A DNA stretch of 64,000 nt, from assembly GCA_016720745.1 (NCBI GenBank), contig JADKKA010000001.1, positions 1 to 64,000 of the forward strand. The letters are read 5' to 3'. The notes under the pieces are model-generated. The model made no database searches, was not told where the DNA came from, and worked only from the letters and a program-made list of their open reading frames with translations. Position numbers and translations under genes: made by a program. Shown here piece by piece: positions 1 through 10,273 of this stretch (position 1 is its first letter; each line of letters starts with the position of its first letter). The stretch is from Chitinophagaceae bacterium (GTDB taxonomy: Bacteria; Bacteroidota; Bacteroidia; Chitinophagales; Chitinophagaceae).

Positions 1-2341
1 TGGATTGATTCCCAGATAAAATCCCTCAATAAATGCTTTTAAGTTTAAGGTAAATGTCGGCCATGGATTCACCGTTACGGCAAAGGCTGGATACCAGCGC
101 CTTCTTCGACCGTATAATTTTCCACTTGAATTAACAGAGAAGCACTTTGTGTCCTTTCTCCTGTATTCCACAGATAAAAACTACCCAGACTGGAAGTTAA
201 AATAACACGGTCACCACCTGGCAAAAACAGAGAGAGGAACCGCTGGAAGCCAATTACAGGATTACCCGCTGAATAGATCAATGAAACATCGTCTATCTAG
301 CTTGATGCGGTGCCATTTTTGCCGGAATTGAATGCGCAAATTTGAAGTTGCCGGAGATAGTCCGCGTTGCTGTCCATTGGCTCCAGTCAGCTGATGCAGT
401 TGACCCAATGCTGAAAAAGAAAGGGAAGAATAAGGTGACTCCATCCGTACTAAGCATTACCTGTAATTCAGATCCATTAGCAGCAGTAGAACCTTTGAAA
501 ACACCAAAGAAAGTTGAATGTTATTTCAGTCGGAAGTATTGATTCGATATTATAAAATTCTTACCGATAGTATTGGTAAGAAAATATTTCTGCTCCTCCG
601 GAGGCTGCAGGGCATTTATTCAATGAAGAAGAAGTATTCCGTACATCTCCATTCCCGACATCGTAAAGACTATCATTATCGAAACCATTCGCGAGATTCA
701 TACACCGAAACGATATTAAAGTTGTACCGCCTACCAGAACCCATGGATTCATGAAGAAATGTAGCCGATGAAGCTACTCACGCCTGAATAAACCCTCCAC
801 CGGAGCCGGGTTGCCATGCATCCACCCGCAACTGTAACTGTCACCGCGTATTGTCGGTATCCGATACCGAAATGGAGGAAATCGCCGCTCATTTTGTCCC
901 ACAAATACGACAAACCGGAAGTTGCTGTTAATGTTTGGGCCGGAACAAATCATCAATGGTCCGGATGGTGTAACGCTCACGGCCGGAGAAGCACCTGTGC
1001 ATTGGCTTGCATCAAGTATCGTTGCCGTCTTTACATCTCCGGACGAAAGTACGCCCTCCTGTGAATGAATAAGACCGGATAAATTCCTTGTATACAATGA
1101 ATCAAATGTGAACGTCATCACAGCTCCTGCTCCCAATGATCCGGATGAGATTGTCTGAGTAAATGTGCGACTCAAAGAATTTGGATCTATTGCATGTATT
1201 CTCACATCAAGTGGATGATTTGCAAAATCGAGAGTCGAGTTGAAAAAGTTCTTGATGCTAATGGTGAGGAGGCTGATCTGAGTTTACACAGTTTTGAGCT
1301 GATGGTGAAACAAGCGCCATAATTCCTGCGTCCAATTGTTTGCACAGTCCCGTATTCAAAAGTAAATGTAGCCCTGATCGGTAAATGATCCGATGCATTG
1401 TGCAATGCATTTGCCACGGCGACAGGTACAGAATTATTGGGCTGTTTATTGATTGAATCATTGTAATGCAAGTTTGGAACATAATTCATTCCGCCTGCCT
1501 GTTGGATGGCCTGAGAATACATAATCATATCAAATCGGTCATCAACTCCACCGTTTGAACCACCGCCAAAAGAACGGGTTCAGGTAGATTGTGTGTGATA
1601 CATCGCATAAGCAGAATTGTTCCATGTTCCACTCATCACAATCGGATCAATAAAAATGACCTTCATTCGCGGGGTTGAACTGCAAGTAATTTCTGATATG
1701 CGCTTTCGGAAGAAGCGTAAAAATTAAAATCACCACAAACAATAAAATTACTGCCTGCAGGCAAAGCGTTAGTTACTTTTCGCAAGCTATCCGCTTCCAC
1801 AGCACGCTTGCTTCATTCGCTGTTCCGGAGCTTGCCTTGAGATGTACTGCATAGATCCTGATTGTATCACCGGAAAGAAGATGAATCAATGAAAATTCAT
1901 TAATCGTTCTCAGATCCGTTTGAATAGCTTTGTTGTCGAGAAAAATAAATTTTGATGATTTAAAAAATATTCCGTTGTCAGTATCCGGACCATCCAGAAA
2001 AGTACCGACTGAATAATTATTTGCATTCGCATTCAGAACATTTGTCAGTAAAATATTCATGCCGACTTCGGAATTTAATTCTTCAACAACAAGAATATCC
2101 GGATTGGCATTCGAAAATATAGTTCTGTAAAATGGATTTCAAGAGTAGTATCTGCGGCTGTTGCAGCATTATCGGGATAATTCAAAAGATTGTACGCAAA
2201 CAAATGAATCGAATCCAATTGCTGAGCACAAGCCATCATCTGCACAAAAATAAATCCTATTATAAGCTGGATTTTCTTTTGGCACAAAAGGCAATAACCC
2301 TTGCCTCCGCGTGAAGGAATCAAACGGGAAATAAATTTCAT
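1..2341 (-). pseudogene. Secreted endonuclease/exonuclease/phosphatase (EEP) family protein, frame-broken, partial at left edge
   Basis: Reading leftwards from about 2341, successive frames give pieces of one protein. First comes a hydrophobic signal-like stretch ending in ACAQQ, then AYNLLNYP. After a frame change near 2150 comes NPDILVVEELNSEVG, then CGDFNFYASS (about 1725-1740) and NASDHLPIRATF (about 1380-1400). GDFN and SDHLP are the metal-binding and catalytic motifs of the EEP (DNase I-like) fold. Further left (about 75-1205) are beta-rich segments, including an Ig/SprB-like piece (LTSSLGSFYLWNTGERTQS, about 130-210), as in secreted Bacteroidota proteins with added C-terminal domains. 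At least five frame changes are needed to join the pieces. Either this is a pseudogene or the sequence contains indel errors. The substrate (nucleic acid, lipid or phosphate ester) cannot be told. The C-terminus lies outside the window. Confidence 0.6.
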
Positions 2342-2517
2342 CCAATAAATTCAGAAATCGATGACAGCAGTGATGCGCAGGGGGAGCAATGCGAATATAA
2401 AAAAAGAATTAAATATAGGGCGGAAAAGCTTACAAACCCTTGCCGGAAGCTATTTTTGCGGTATTTCAATGAATACCTGAGAAATCCTGCAGGCCGACAA
2501 AAGCCTGATAAATTCGA

Positions 2518-3358
2518 TTATTCCTCAGTATTCTCAAGCAGACGGATTTCATGATCCGATAAATCGATCCGCTGATCCTTGAACAAACCTCCGATCGCTT
2601 TCTTAAAAATCTTCTTACTCATTTTAAAACGGGAGTAGATATCTTCAGGCGAACTTTTATCACCTAATGCGATCAGTCCGGCATTCGCTTCAAGTTGCTC
2701 CACAATTACATTCATCGCTTCCCGCACTGCGTCATAACCTTCCGGTTGCAAACGCAAATCAATTTTTCCATCCTCTCGAACAAGTTTGATATACCCGCGA
2801 AGAGAATCGCCTTCCTGAATCCCGGGAGAATACTTCATTCGCGTAAATCAAACCTTCATGACGATTGTTGATGATTGCTTTTATATCCCAGGTCAGTTTT
2901 TTCGGCAATCAACAAGGAAACCTCATCGCCTTCTTCGTAATCAGCGTCCTTTTCAATGTGTTTCCCCATCGCGACGTAGCAGAAATTCTTCCGGAAACAT
3001 CATCGATCATGAGGTAAACGAGATACTTCCCTCCTTTTACCATTCCCGTACGTTGTTCCGCATAAGGAACAAATATATCCTTGGCGATTCCCCAATCCAG
3101 AAAAGCACCGTGAGCGTTCACATCTTTCACTATAAGAAATGCAAAATCTCCGACGCAGGCTTTTGGTTTCAGCGTTGTCGCGATAGGACGGTTTTCATTA
3201 TCCAGATAAACAAACACATCCAGAAAATCTCCTGTAGATACCCCTTCAGGTACATACTTTATGGGCAACAAAATATCCGCTTCACCATCACTCAGGTACA
3301 AGCCAATGGTCGCGGCACTTTTCACTCTCAGTCGGTTGTATTTACCTATTTCAATCAT
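2518..3358 (-). CDS. CvfB-like S1 RNA-binding protein (one frameshift)
   Basis: Residues 1-149 (3358 to about 2909) and a second-frame segment (2838-2518, starting YSPGIQEGDSL) join into a protein of about 280 residues, the usual length of the CvfB/YitL family. The N-terminal half has S1-like OB-fold segments (VNAHGAFLDWGIAKDIFVP, then GKYLVYLMIDDVSGRISA). The C-terminal part (KIDLRLQPEGYD, then YSRFKMSKKIFKKAIGGL) matches the family's winged-helix tail. CvfB-like proteins are cytoplasmic RNA-binding proteins linked to gene regulation. The frame change lies around 2840-2905. It is probably monocistronic, with the EEP gene downstream on the same strand. Confidence 0.75.
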
Positions 3359-3492
3359 TGAACGAAGGTAGTTTAATTCTGCTTAGCACCATCGGGGCCA
3401 ACATTTCAAAACAAACATTCTTGTGTTTATTTTGAACGATGTTCAATAAAATAAATATATTTACGAAGGATGATTCAATACTAAACATTTAC

Positions 3493-4011
3493 ATGATTAC
3501 TTATTCTACTCCCTCTGGATAGCCCGGAACCTCCCGCTCCAAAATCTTTACTTCCGAAATTGGAACTAATTTGCATTTCGGTGGCTGTCCTTGGTATGCT
3601 CTTCAAAATAATGCATTGGCCTTTTAGCGGGATGCTGCTGGTCTTTTCGCTTGGGGCATTGGCAACAATTTATTTTCTGCAGACAGCAATGATATTAAAA
3701 GGAACCCGCCTCCTGATATGAGAAGCCGTGTTGGCGGAATGGCCTGCAGTATCGCGACTATCGGAATCCTCTTTAAAATTCAGCACTGGCCTGATGCTAA
3801 TTTTATGCTGATTCTGGGTGCAGCGCTTTTATTTGTTTTAATATTCACAGGCTATATCATAGGCAAACATTCAGAATTTCTGAGAAGACAAATCATACTC
3901 ATGATTTTCGCCCTCTTGCTCTTCTGGAAATACAACACTTATTTTCCACCAAGAAACCTGTCTGAACAGACTGACGGCACTCAGGTAACCGACAGTTTTA
4001 ATAAGCAATAA
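3493..4011 (+). CDS. Small multi-pass membrane protein with GldL-like repeats (frameshifted)
   Basis: Beginning at ATG 3493 and allowing two frame changes, the protein contains two similar halves: VLGMLFKIMHWPFSGMLLV (about 3585) and IGILFKIQHWPDANFMLIL (about 3765). Each is a transmembrane helix with the (G)xLFKIxHWP motif seen in GldL, the T9SS/gliding motor protein, and in many small Bacteroidota membrane proteins. The C-terminus is a third hydrophobic segment followed by a polar tail. True GldL is longer and lies next to gldK/M/N, which are absent here, so this is a GldL-motif membrane protein of unknown role. The frame breaks are around 3520 and 3715. Confidence 0.55.
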
Positions 4012-4045
4012 TTTCAATGAAATAATTTGTTTTTCATTTATTCAT

Positions 4046-5781
4046 ATGTCCAATTCGAAAAAGAAAAATATTCCTGGCGGTTCCGGAAAAATTACTTCAT
4101 CTAAAGAAAAGTCCCCACCTTCCCGGTTGAAATGGCTGGCCATTATTCCATTGTTGATCCTCACCTATCTTGTTTATACTCCGCCCTGAAAAAACTCAAT
4201 CACCGGCTGGGACGACAGCAATTACATCACCGAAAACAACGACATCCGGGAGCTGAATTCAGCATTCATCAAAAAAGTTTTTCTCCGCATACAGGATATG
4301 TGATGGGAAACTACCATCCGATCACCATGATTTCGTATGCGGTTGAATACAAAATCAGCAAGCTTGATCCGAAAACCTACCACACCAACAATGTACTCCC
4401 TGCATTTAATCAATGGCATTCTGGTTTATTTATTTATCTGGTTGCTTTCAGGAAGAATACTGGTAGCTTCCATCACTGCGGCGCTTTTTCTACTTCATCC
4501 CATGCATGTCGAAAGTGTTGCCTGGATCTCCGAACGAAAAGATTTACTCTATTGTCTTTTCGAAATGGCGGCTTTGTCCACTTACATATTGTATATACGA
4601 AAGAGAAAAGCGCGTATTATATCCTTTGTTTCATTTTCTTCATTTTAGCTTTGCTGAGTAAAGCGATGGCGGTAGCCATGGTTGGCATTCTTCCTTTGCT
4701 GGATTTTTATTTCAACCGAAAATTAACCCGGACAAAAGTAATCCTGGAAAAGATTCCTTTCCTTATAGTTGGTGTCATCGCCGGATTGGTAGCCATCCAG
4801 GCTCAGAATGAATTTGAAGCAATCGTCACCACTGTACGCCCATTATACGACAGATTCCTTTTCGCAGGATACAGCTTTATCACCTATTTCTGGAAATCCA
4901 TTTTACCAATTCAACTTTCAACTTTTATGATTATCCAAAAGCCGGAACTTATTCATGGTACATCGTTTTCCCAATCTTATCACTTGCGCTTTTAGTTTTG
5001 GCATTCTTCAGTTTACGCAAAACAAAAAAATATTTTTCGGTTTCCTGTTTTTTACTTTCAGCATTGCACTGATCCTTCAATTGCTTCCTGTCGGTGGCGC
5101 GATGATGGCGGAACGATACACCTATATTCCTTATATCGGCATTTTCTTTTAATTGGAGAAGGAATAAACTTCCTGTATCAAAACCGAAAAAACAGGAATA
5201 CAAAACCTGGTATCCGGTTGCAGCATCCGCTCTTTTTCTTTTCTGATTGTCAATTGCAGTATCACCAATGCCCGTTGTAAAGTATGGAAAGACACCATCA
5301 GCATCTGGGACGACGCTCTCCGGAAAAGACCCGAACATCATCAAAGGATATGGCGGTCGTGGCAAAGGTTATATCGACAAACAAATGTATCCCGAAGCCA
5401 TTCGTGATCTGAACAAAGCTCTTGAACTAAAAACCGACTACTCGGATGCTTACTACAATCGCGGACTCGCCAATTATTTTCTGGCGAAACAAAATCAGGA
5501 TGCCGGCAATATGAATGAAGCTATGAACTATTACGAGCTTTCCATTCGCGATAATTCAGATGCAATCAAATACAATCCCCAACTGGCACGAGCCTATTAC
5601 AATCGTTCCGGAAATTATTTCATTCTGAAAAAAATACGATCAGGCATTGCAGGATGCATTAAAGGCAAAAGAACTGGGGATGCAAGTTGAGCAGGCTTAT
5701 CTGGATGTATTGAAGAAAATATTTTACCGGGCAATAACCGGTTCAATGAAATTCTACTTGCTTGCTGGGTCAAGTCTTTAA
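4046..5781 (+). CDS. TMTC-like polytopic membrane protein with C-terminal TPR repeats (frameshifted)
   Basis: The ATG at 4046 opens a basic N-terminus and a first transmembrane helix (WLAIIPLLILTYLVYTP). After a frame change near 4188 the protein continues as GWDDSNYITENN, then GNYHPITMISYAVEYK, LLHPMHVESVAWISERKDLL and many hydrophobic helices. This is the arrangement of bacterial relatives of O-mannosyltransferase/TMTC proteins (GT-C fold). The C-terminal soluble part (about 5330-5740) is made of TPR units (YPEAIRDLNKALELK, DYSDAYYNRGLANYF, YDQALQDALKAKELG). Several frame changes occur (about 4188, 4410, 4930, 5150-5250, 5635). The last is in a run of A and moves the stop to 5781, inside a palindromic repeat. 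A glycosyltransferase role is inferred from family resemblance only. Confidence 0.6.
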
Positions 5782-5813
5782 CGCCAGCCTGTGCGCAGGC
5801 GGACTTGACCCTA
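5764..5813 (+). repeat. Palindromic dispersed repeat, copy 1
   Basis: This copy has a perfect 10-bp inverted repeat (GGGTCAAGTC at 5767-5776, GACTTGACCC at 5802-5811) around the family core TTTAACG...GCCTGTGCG. Compared with copies 3, 4 and 7 (GGGCCAAGTC/GACTTGGCCC), both arms have changed at the paired position, which preserves the stem. The stop codon of the TMTC-like gene lies inside it. Confidence 0.8.
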
Positions 5814-6023
5814 CTCTAAGTCAAAAGCCTAATAAATGTATGAATTCAATGAAATAACTTACGGATAAACTTATGCATGTAATCCATATAAATTTCATAT
5901 TTGAACTTTATTAATTTTCAGATCCAACCTTTTCTTTTCAGTTATATTTAATTACTATTGATATTCCATTTTCTGCTGAATCAGAAGCAGCAATTGTACT
6001 TAGGATCATTAATTCTTTTCCAC

Positions 6024-7622
6024 ATGAACAACATCGAATTTTATCCCTTCACTAAATTCCGGTCAATTGTCATCATAATTTCCTGTATCCTTTCCTGTTT
6101 GAACTTTCAATCAGCCACTGCAGCGATTTCTTGGCAACATTGTTATGGAGGATCTGATGACGACTTAAGCATGAACCTGATTCAGACCAGAGACAATGGA
6201 TTCCTTGTTGTTGGAATGACCAGTTCAATTGATGGCGACCTTGCAAATACTACAGTGCATGGATTTGATGACGTTTGGCTATTACGGCTTGATTCAAATT
6301 TAAATCTTGTCTGGAAAAATCATATGGCGGCAGTGCAAGCGACATAGCTTTAGATGCGGCTCAAACACCGGATGGAGGATTCATTGTCGTCGGCAATACT
6401 GACTCTAACGATGGAGATGTTACCGGAAATCATGGTAACGGAGATATCTGGATATTTAAAATTGATTCTCTCGAAATTTACAGTGGCAGAAAAGTGTCGG
6501 TGGAGCAGAATACGATTGCCCCTTAAGTGTCCTGGTAAATTCATCAAATAAAATTTTAGTTTGCGGTGGTACAGAATCCTCAGATGGAGATTTCACCGTG
6601 AATCATGGCTGGATGGATGAATTTGTATTACAAATGGATTTATCAGGAACCATCAATTGGATCAAAACCTATGGAGGATCCGATGATGATGTTGCCTATG
6701 AAATAATTGAAAAACTCGGTAAATTCTTTTATGGTAATAGGTTATGCCTTTTCTGACGATTATGATGTGAGTTTAAATCACGGTGCCGCAGATATCTGGC
6801 TTACAAAAATTGACAATCTGGGTAATCTTCAATGGGAGAAAGTTTATGGGGGATCGGAAGATGACATGACTACCAACGTCTGCAAGCTCCCCGGAGGTAA
6901 ATATTTTTTTGCAGCCAATACATACTCTTTTGATGGAGATGTAACCGGCTATCATGGCAATGGAGATTATTGGACTGTGGTTGTAGATTCCGCATCCGGA
7001 CAAATACTACATGAAAAGTGTTTTGGAGGAACCGATGAAGATTCGCCCTGGAGAATTTCCAAATCAATCGACGGTTCTATCATCATTACCGGTTCCAGTT
7101 TATCAAATGATGGAGATGTAAATAATAATTACGGTGATTTCGATGGATGGATTCTTCATGTTGATACAGCTCTAAATCCAATTTGGTCCACTATTGTGGG
7201 AGGATCAGCAGAGGATGATCTTTATGGAATTTGCGCGAATAATGATGGGTCTGTGCTTCTAACGGGTTATACCTATTCCAATGATCATGATGTCAGTGGA
7301 AATCATAGCATAAACAGTGATATTTGGGCTCTGAAACTTGATTCACAAACCGGCATTCTTTCAACCGGACAATCAAAAATTAATCTACAGATTTTCCCAA
7401 TCCATCCGCAGGAGATCTCTTTGTAAATACCGATAAAGATCTATTTGAAGGGAAAGTTATTATCAGAGATATCAATGGACATGAAGTTTACAACAACATG
7501 CATTCATTCAGAAAAATGAAGTTCTAAAAATTCCGATGACCCTTTCTTCCGGTCTGTATCAGATTAACATTTTCGATAATTCTGATTTGATTTATTCAAA
7601 GAAAATTATTGTTGCGAAGTAA
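6024..7622 (+). CDS. T9SS-exported repeat (beta-propeller-like) protein A (frameshifted)
   Basis: The ATG at 6024 is followed by a signal peptide (IVIIISCILSCLNF...ATAA). After it come about seven repeats of roughly 55-65 residues with the pattern CYGGSDDDL, then DGGFIVVGNT, then SNDGDVTGNHG, then DIWIFKIDS, resembling the bladed lectin-like/delta-60 surface repeats of Bacteroidota. After 7426 the sequence changes frame into a type A sorting domain (VIIRDINGHEVYNN, then LSSGLYQINIF, then KKIIVAK and stop at 7620-7622). Frame changes are near 6325, 6475-6550, 6710, 7415 and 7525. It is probably secreted and surface-anchored through T9SS. Paralogues in this window are at 13864-15438 and, more distantly, 45774-47348. 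Confidence 0.7.
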
Positions 7623-7886
7623 TTCGGGATAAGAAACACTGGAAACAATAAATAAGTAACAATCTATAATAAAGTCTTTTTTTAAAGTATAATTCACAAT
7701 TGATTAAAATTTCACATATCCACAAATATCAATTGATATGTATTGCATAATTCCTACTTGTATTTGACGGTTCAAATTAGTAAACTGATCAAGATAATAC
7801 ATTCAAACTGTATGCATATATGAAATTTATCTCTATATTTTTATTTCAGAATTCACGAAAATTTGTATTATTGCCATTACATACTC

Positions 7887-7927
7887 CCGCTGGGCCAAGT
7901 CTTTAACGAAAGCCTGTGTGCCAGCGG
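7887..7927 (+). repeat. Palindromic dispersed repeat, copy 2 (truncated)
   Basis: This copy begins CCGCTGGGCCAAGTC and runs to CAGCGG at 7922-7927, where it stops and lacks the second half-arm (ACTTGGCCC). It joins directly to a duplicated piece of the 3' end of the upstream gene. Confidence 0.8.
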
Positions 7928-7980
7928 AAAATTATTGTTTCGAAGTAATTCGGGGTAAGAAACATAGAAACAATAAATAA
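7927..7980 (+). repeat. Duplicate of the upstream gene's 3' end
   Basis: This segment matches 7601-7655 (last residues KIIVAK, stop and flank) with about four differences in 54 bases. It sits exactly between repeat copies 2 and 3, so the repeat and gene end seem to have been duplicated together. Confidence 0.75.
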
Positions 7981-7985
7981 ATTCC

Positions 7986-8092
7986 CCGCTGGGCCAAGTC
8001 TTTAACGAAAGCCTGTGCGTCAGCGGACTTGGCCCGTTATTAAGACTAAGACCTTAGAAATATAATCATTTTATTCTTTTCAGCAGCATACC
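7986..8092 (+). repeat. Palindromic dispersed repeat, copy 3 (full, with tail)
   Basis: CCGCTGGGCCAAGTC (7986-8000) and CAGCGGACTTGGCCC (8021-8035) surround the core. They are followed by a conserved tail of about 55 bases (GTTATTAAGACTAAGACC... TTTTATTC... CAGCAGCATA) that is shared with copies 4 and 7. Confidence 0.85.
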
Positions 8093-8485
8093 CAAGAACA
8101 GTTGAGTATTATAGAAATAAAATAATAAAAGTAACTCACTCCAAAACATCATTGGTGTGTTAAAATATGCAATCTCAAAAGGCATCCCAATGATATTGAG
8201 TTAAATAATAAATGGAAAAAAGTGATCAGTGTATCTAACTAATTCAATTTTCAACTTGGTTCAATACTATACAATATTACTAATGAAAACTGCCTTAACT
8301 TTTAGGATTTGAACCGTAATTTATAATCAGTCTAAATAGAATTTAAGTAGACTATTAATCTTTTTCTCGTCCTTTGTCATTTTTGGCGAAACCAACTTTT
8401 CAGTTGTTAATCCAGTAATTAATTTGTATACATTGTGGAAGCAATTGCAAATAGTCTCCAAAACATTTTCAAAAAGAAATTCATC

Positions 8486-10245
8486 ATGAAAAGAATTCAA
8501 TCATTTACATTTTATTCCTATTCACTTTCATTCTTATTTCAAACTTATCACACGGCTCTGACCTGGATGTAGTCATCACCATTATTAAGTATCCAAGCGG
8601 AACTGACATTACTTGCCATGGAGTGCATGATGGAGCAATGGAGGCCGTAATAGTTGGCGGAGTTCCGCCGTATTCATATCAATGGACTAACGGAACTTTC
8701 ACCGCGTATACCAAAAAAATCACGAACCTTGTTCAAGGTGATTATGTATTCACTGTAATCGATGGAAATAATGACACGGCATTCAAAAGTGCAAAAATTT
8801 ATGATGTAACAGCTATAACAACTTCACCGGAATTAACGGTTTACGAAGGAGGATATAATATTTCTTATCAAGGTGCAGATGATGGACAAATCCATTTAAG
8901 CCCTTCCGGAGGTACTCCACCCTACACTTTTCATTGGAGTAATGGAATTGACGAAGAAAATCTGGGAAGCGTAACCGCGGGAACTTATACTGTTACTATC
9001 ACAGATGATAATCAATGTACACATACTGCTTCCTTTACTATGACTGAACCAACACCACTTCATGTGGTTAGTTTATCAAGTCCCTTGCAACATGGGTATA
9101 ATATTTCTTGTTATGGAGGATCCAATGGCAGTTTAAGTTTAACAGTCGATGGTGGGGTTCCTCCTTATACTTATTCATGGAATGTTGGAGACACTACAAA
9201 TTCCATAGATTCATTAAAGATAGGTACTTACACTGTTCAAATATATGATGCGAATGCCGCACATCTTACTCGTTCAATCGTATTGACAGAACCTGCCGCA
9301 ATAAATTACGACCTCGCAGCTACGACATATGGTAATGGAAAGAATACTAGTTGCTTTAATTGTTCAGATGGTTATGTCACTAGTAATGCAAATGGTGGTG
9401 TGAGTCCATACACTTACTTATGGAATACCGGCCAAACAACTGCCAACCTTTCTGCGGTGATCGCACGAAATTATTCTCTTGTCGTCACTGATGTAAATGG
9501 ATGTACCAAATCGAAAGAAATTACACTTACACAACCAGATAGAGAAGATTGGACTGTAAAAGGAAATGCCGGAACAAATGCAGACTCAAACTATATCGGC
9601 ACAAATGACAATAAAGATTTCAGAATCCGGACTAACGGAACAGAACGCTTGAGAATCTATAGTACAGGAATGGTAGAGCTAAAAAGTGCCTTAAAAGTGG
9701 ACACCATTTCGAGCGACAGTCTTCGATCAGTATTTGTGGATAGTCAAGGTGTTTTAAGAATTGGATCACACGGTACAAGTCAGCAACCATGTGTCACACC
9801 AACAAATAGATGGGTGACAGATTATTGTAACCATACAAATGATATTTACAATCTTCCGACAACAGGGAATGTTGGAATTGGTACTTCACAAATCCCTTCC
9901 GGGTACAAGTTGGCCGTAAATGGAAAAATTATTTGTGAAGAAGTGAAAGTAAAACTACATTCAACCTGGCCAGATTTTGTTTTCAAGCCGGAATATAAAC
10001 TGATGCCGCTGCATGAATTGAAACAATTCATAAATCAGAATAAGCATCTACCTGAGATTCCTTCTGCTTCAGAAGTTGAACAATCCGGGAACAGCTTGGG
10101 TGAAATGCAAACAAAACTTCTTCAAAAGATTGAGGAATTGACACTTTACTTGGTTCAGCAAAACGAAAAGATTGAAAAGCTTCAATCCGAAAACGTGAAT
10201 CTGAACACCAAACTAGATGCACTTTCTGTGCAAGTGAAAAAGTAA
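8486..10245 (+). CDS. SprB-repeat surface protein with tail-fibre-like C-terminal domain (one frameshift)
   Basis: The ATG at 8486 starts a signal peptide (MKRIQSFTF...). A frame change near 8510-8520 in a T-rich stretch joins it to the long ORF. Four SprB-type repeats follow, about 85 residues each, with ITCHGVHDGAME, YNISYQGADDGQ, YNISCYGGSNGS and KNTSCFNCSDGY, each followed by GG.PPYTY.W..G. The second half (from about 9540) has a beta-rich stretch (GTERLRIYSTGMVEL, then GNVGIGT...YKLAVNGKI). It ends in the common Bacteroidota module LMPLHELKQFINQNKHLPE...SLGEMQTKLLQKIEEL, with a heptad coiled coil at the C-terminus. There is no type A sorting domain. It is followed 28 bases later by another secreted protein, which suggests an operon through 15438. 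An adhesin-like role is inferred. Confidence 0.75.
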
Positions 10246-10273
10246 TGTTGAACAATTCTTAAACTATTTTGCC

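Larger units (their letters stand above)
7623..8485. other. 863-bp gene-free region carrying repeats and a duplicated gene end
   Basis: I see no credible ORF here. The stretch holds two copies of the dispersed palindromic repeat (7887-7927 and 7986-8092). Between them, 7927-7980 is a near-identical copy of 7601-7655, which covers the last codons of the preceding gene and its flank. The remainder is AT-rich. Confidence 0.7.

Noticed and set aside
3493..4011. gldL gene of the T9SS motor
   Set aside because: Only the short FKIxHWP motif is shared; length and neighbours do not fit.
5764..5813. Rho-independent terminator
   Set aside because: The stem is not followed by a T-run and the same element occurs elsewhere in intergenic DNA and within the disrupted YgjP gene.
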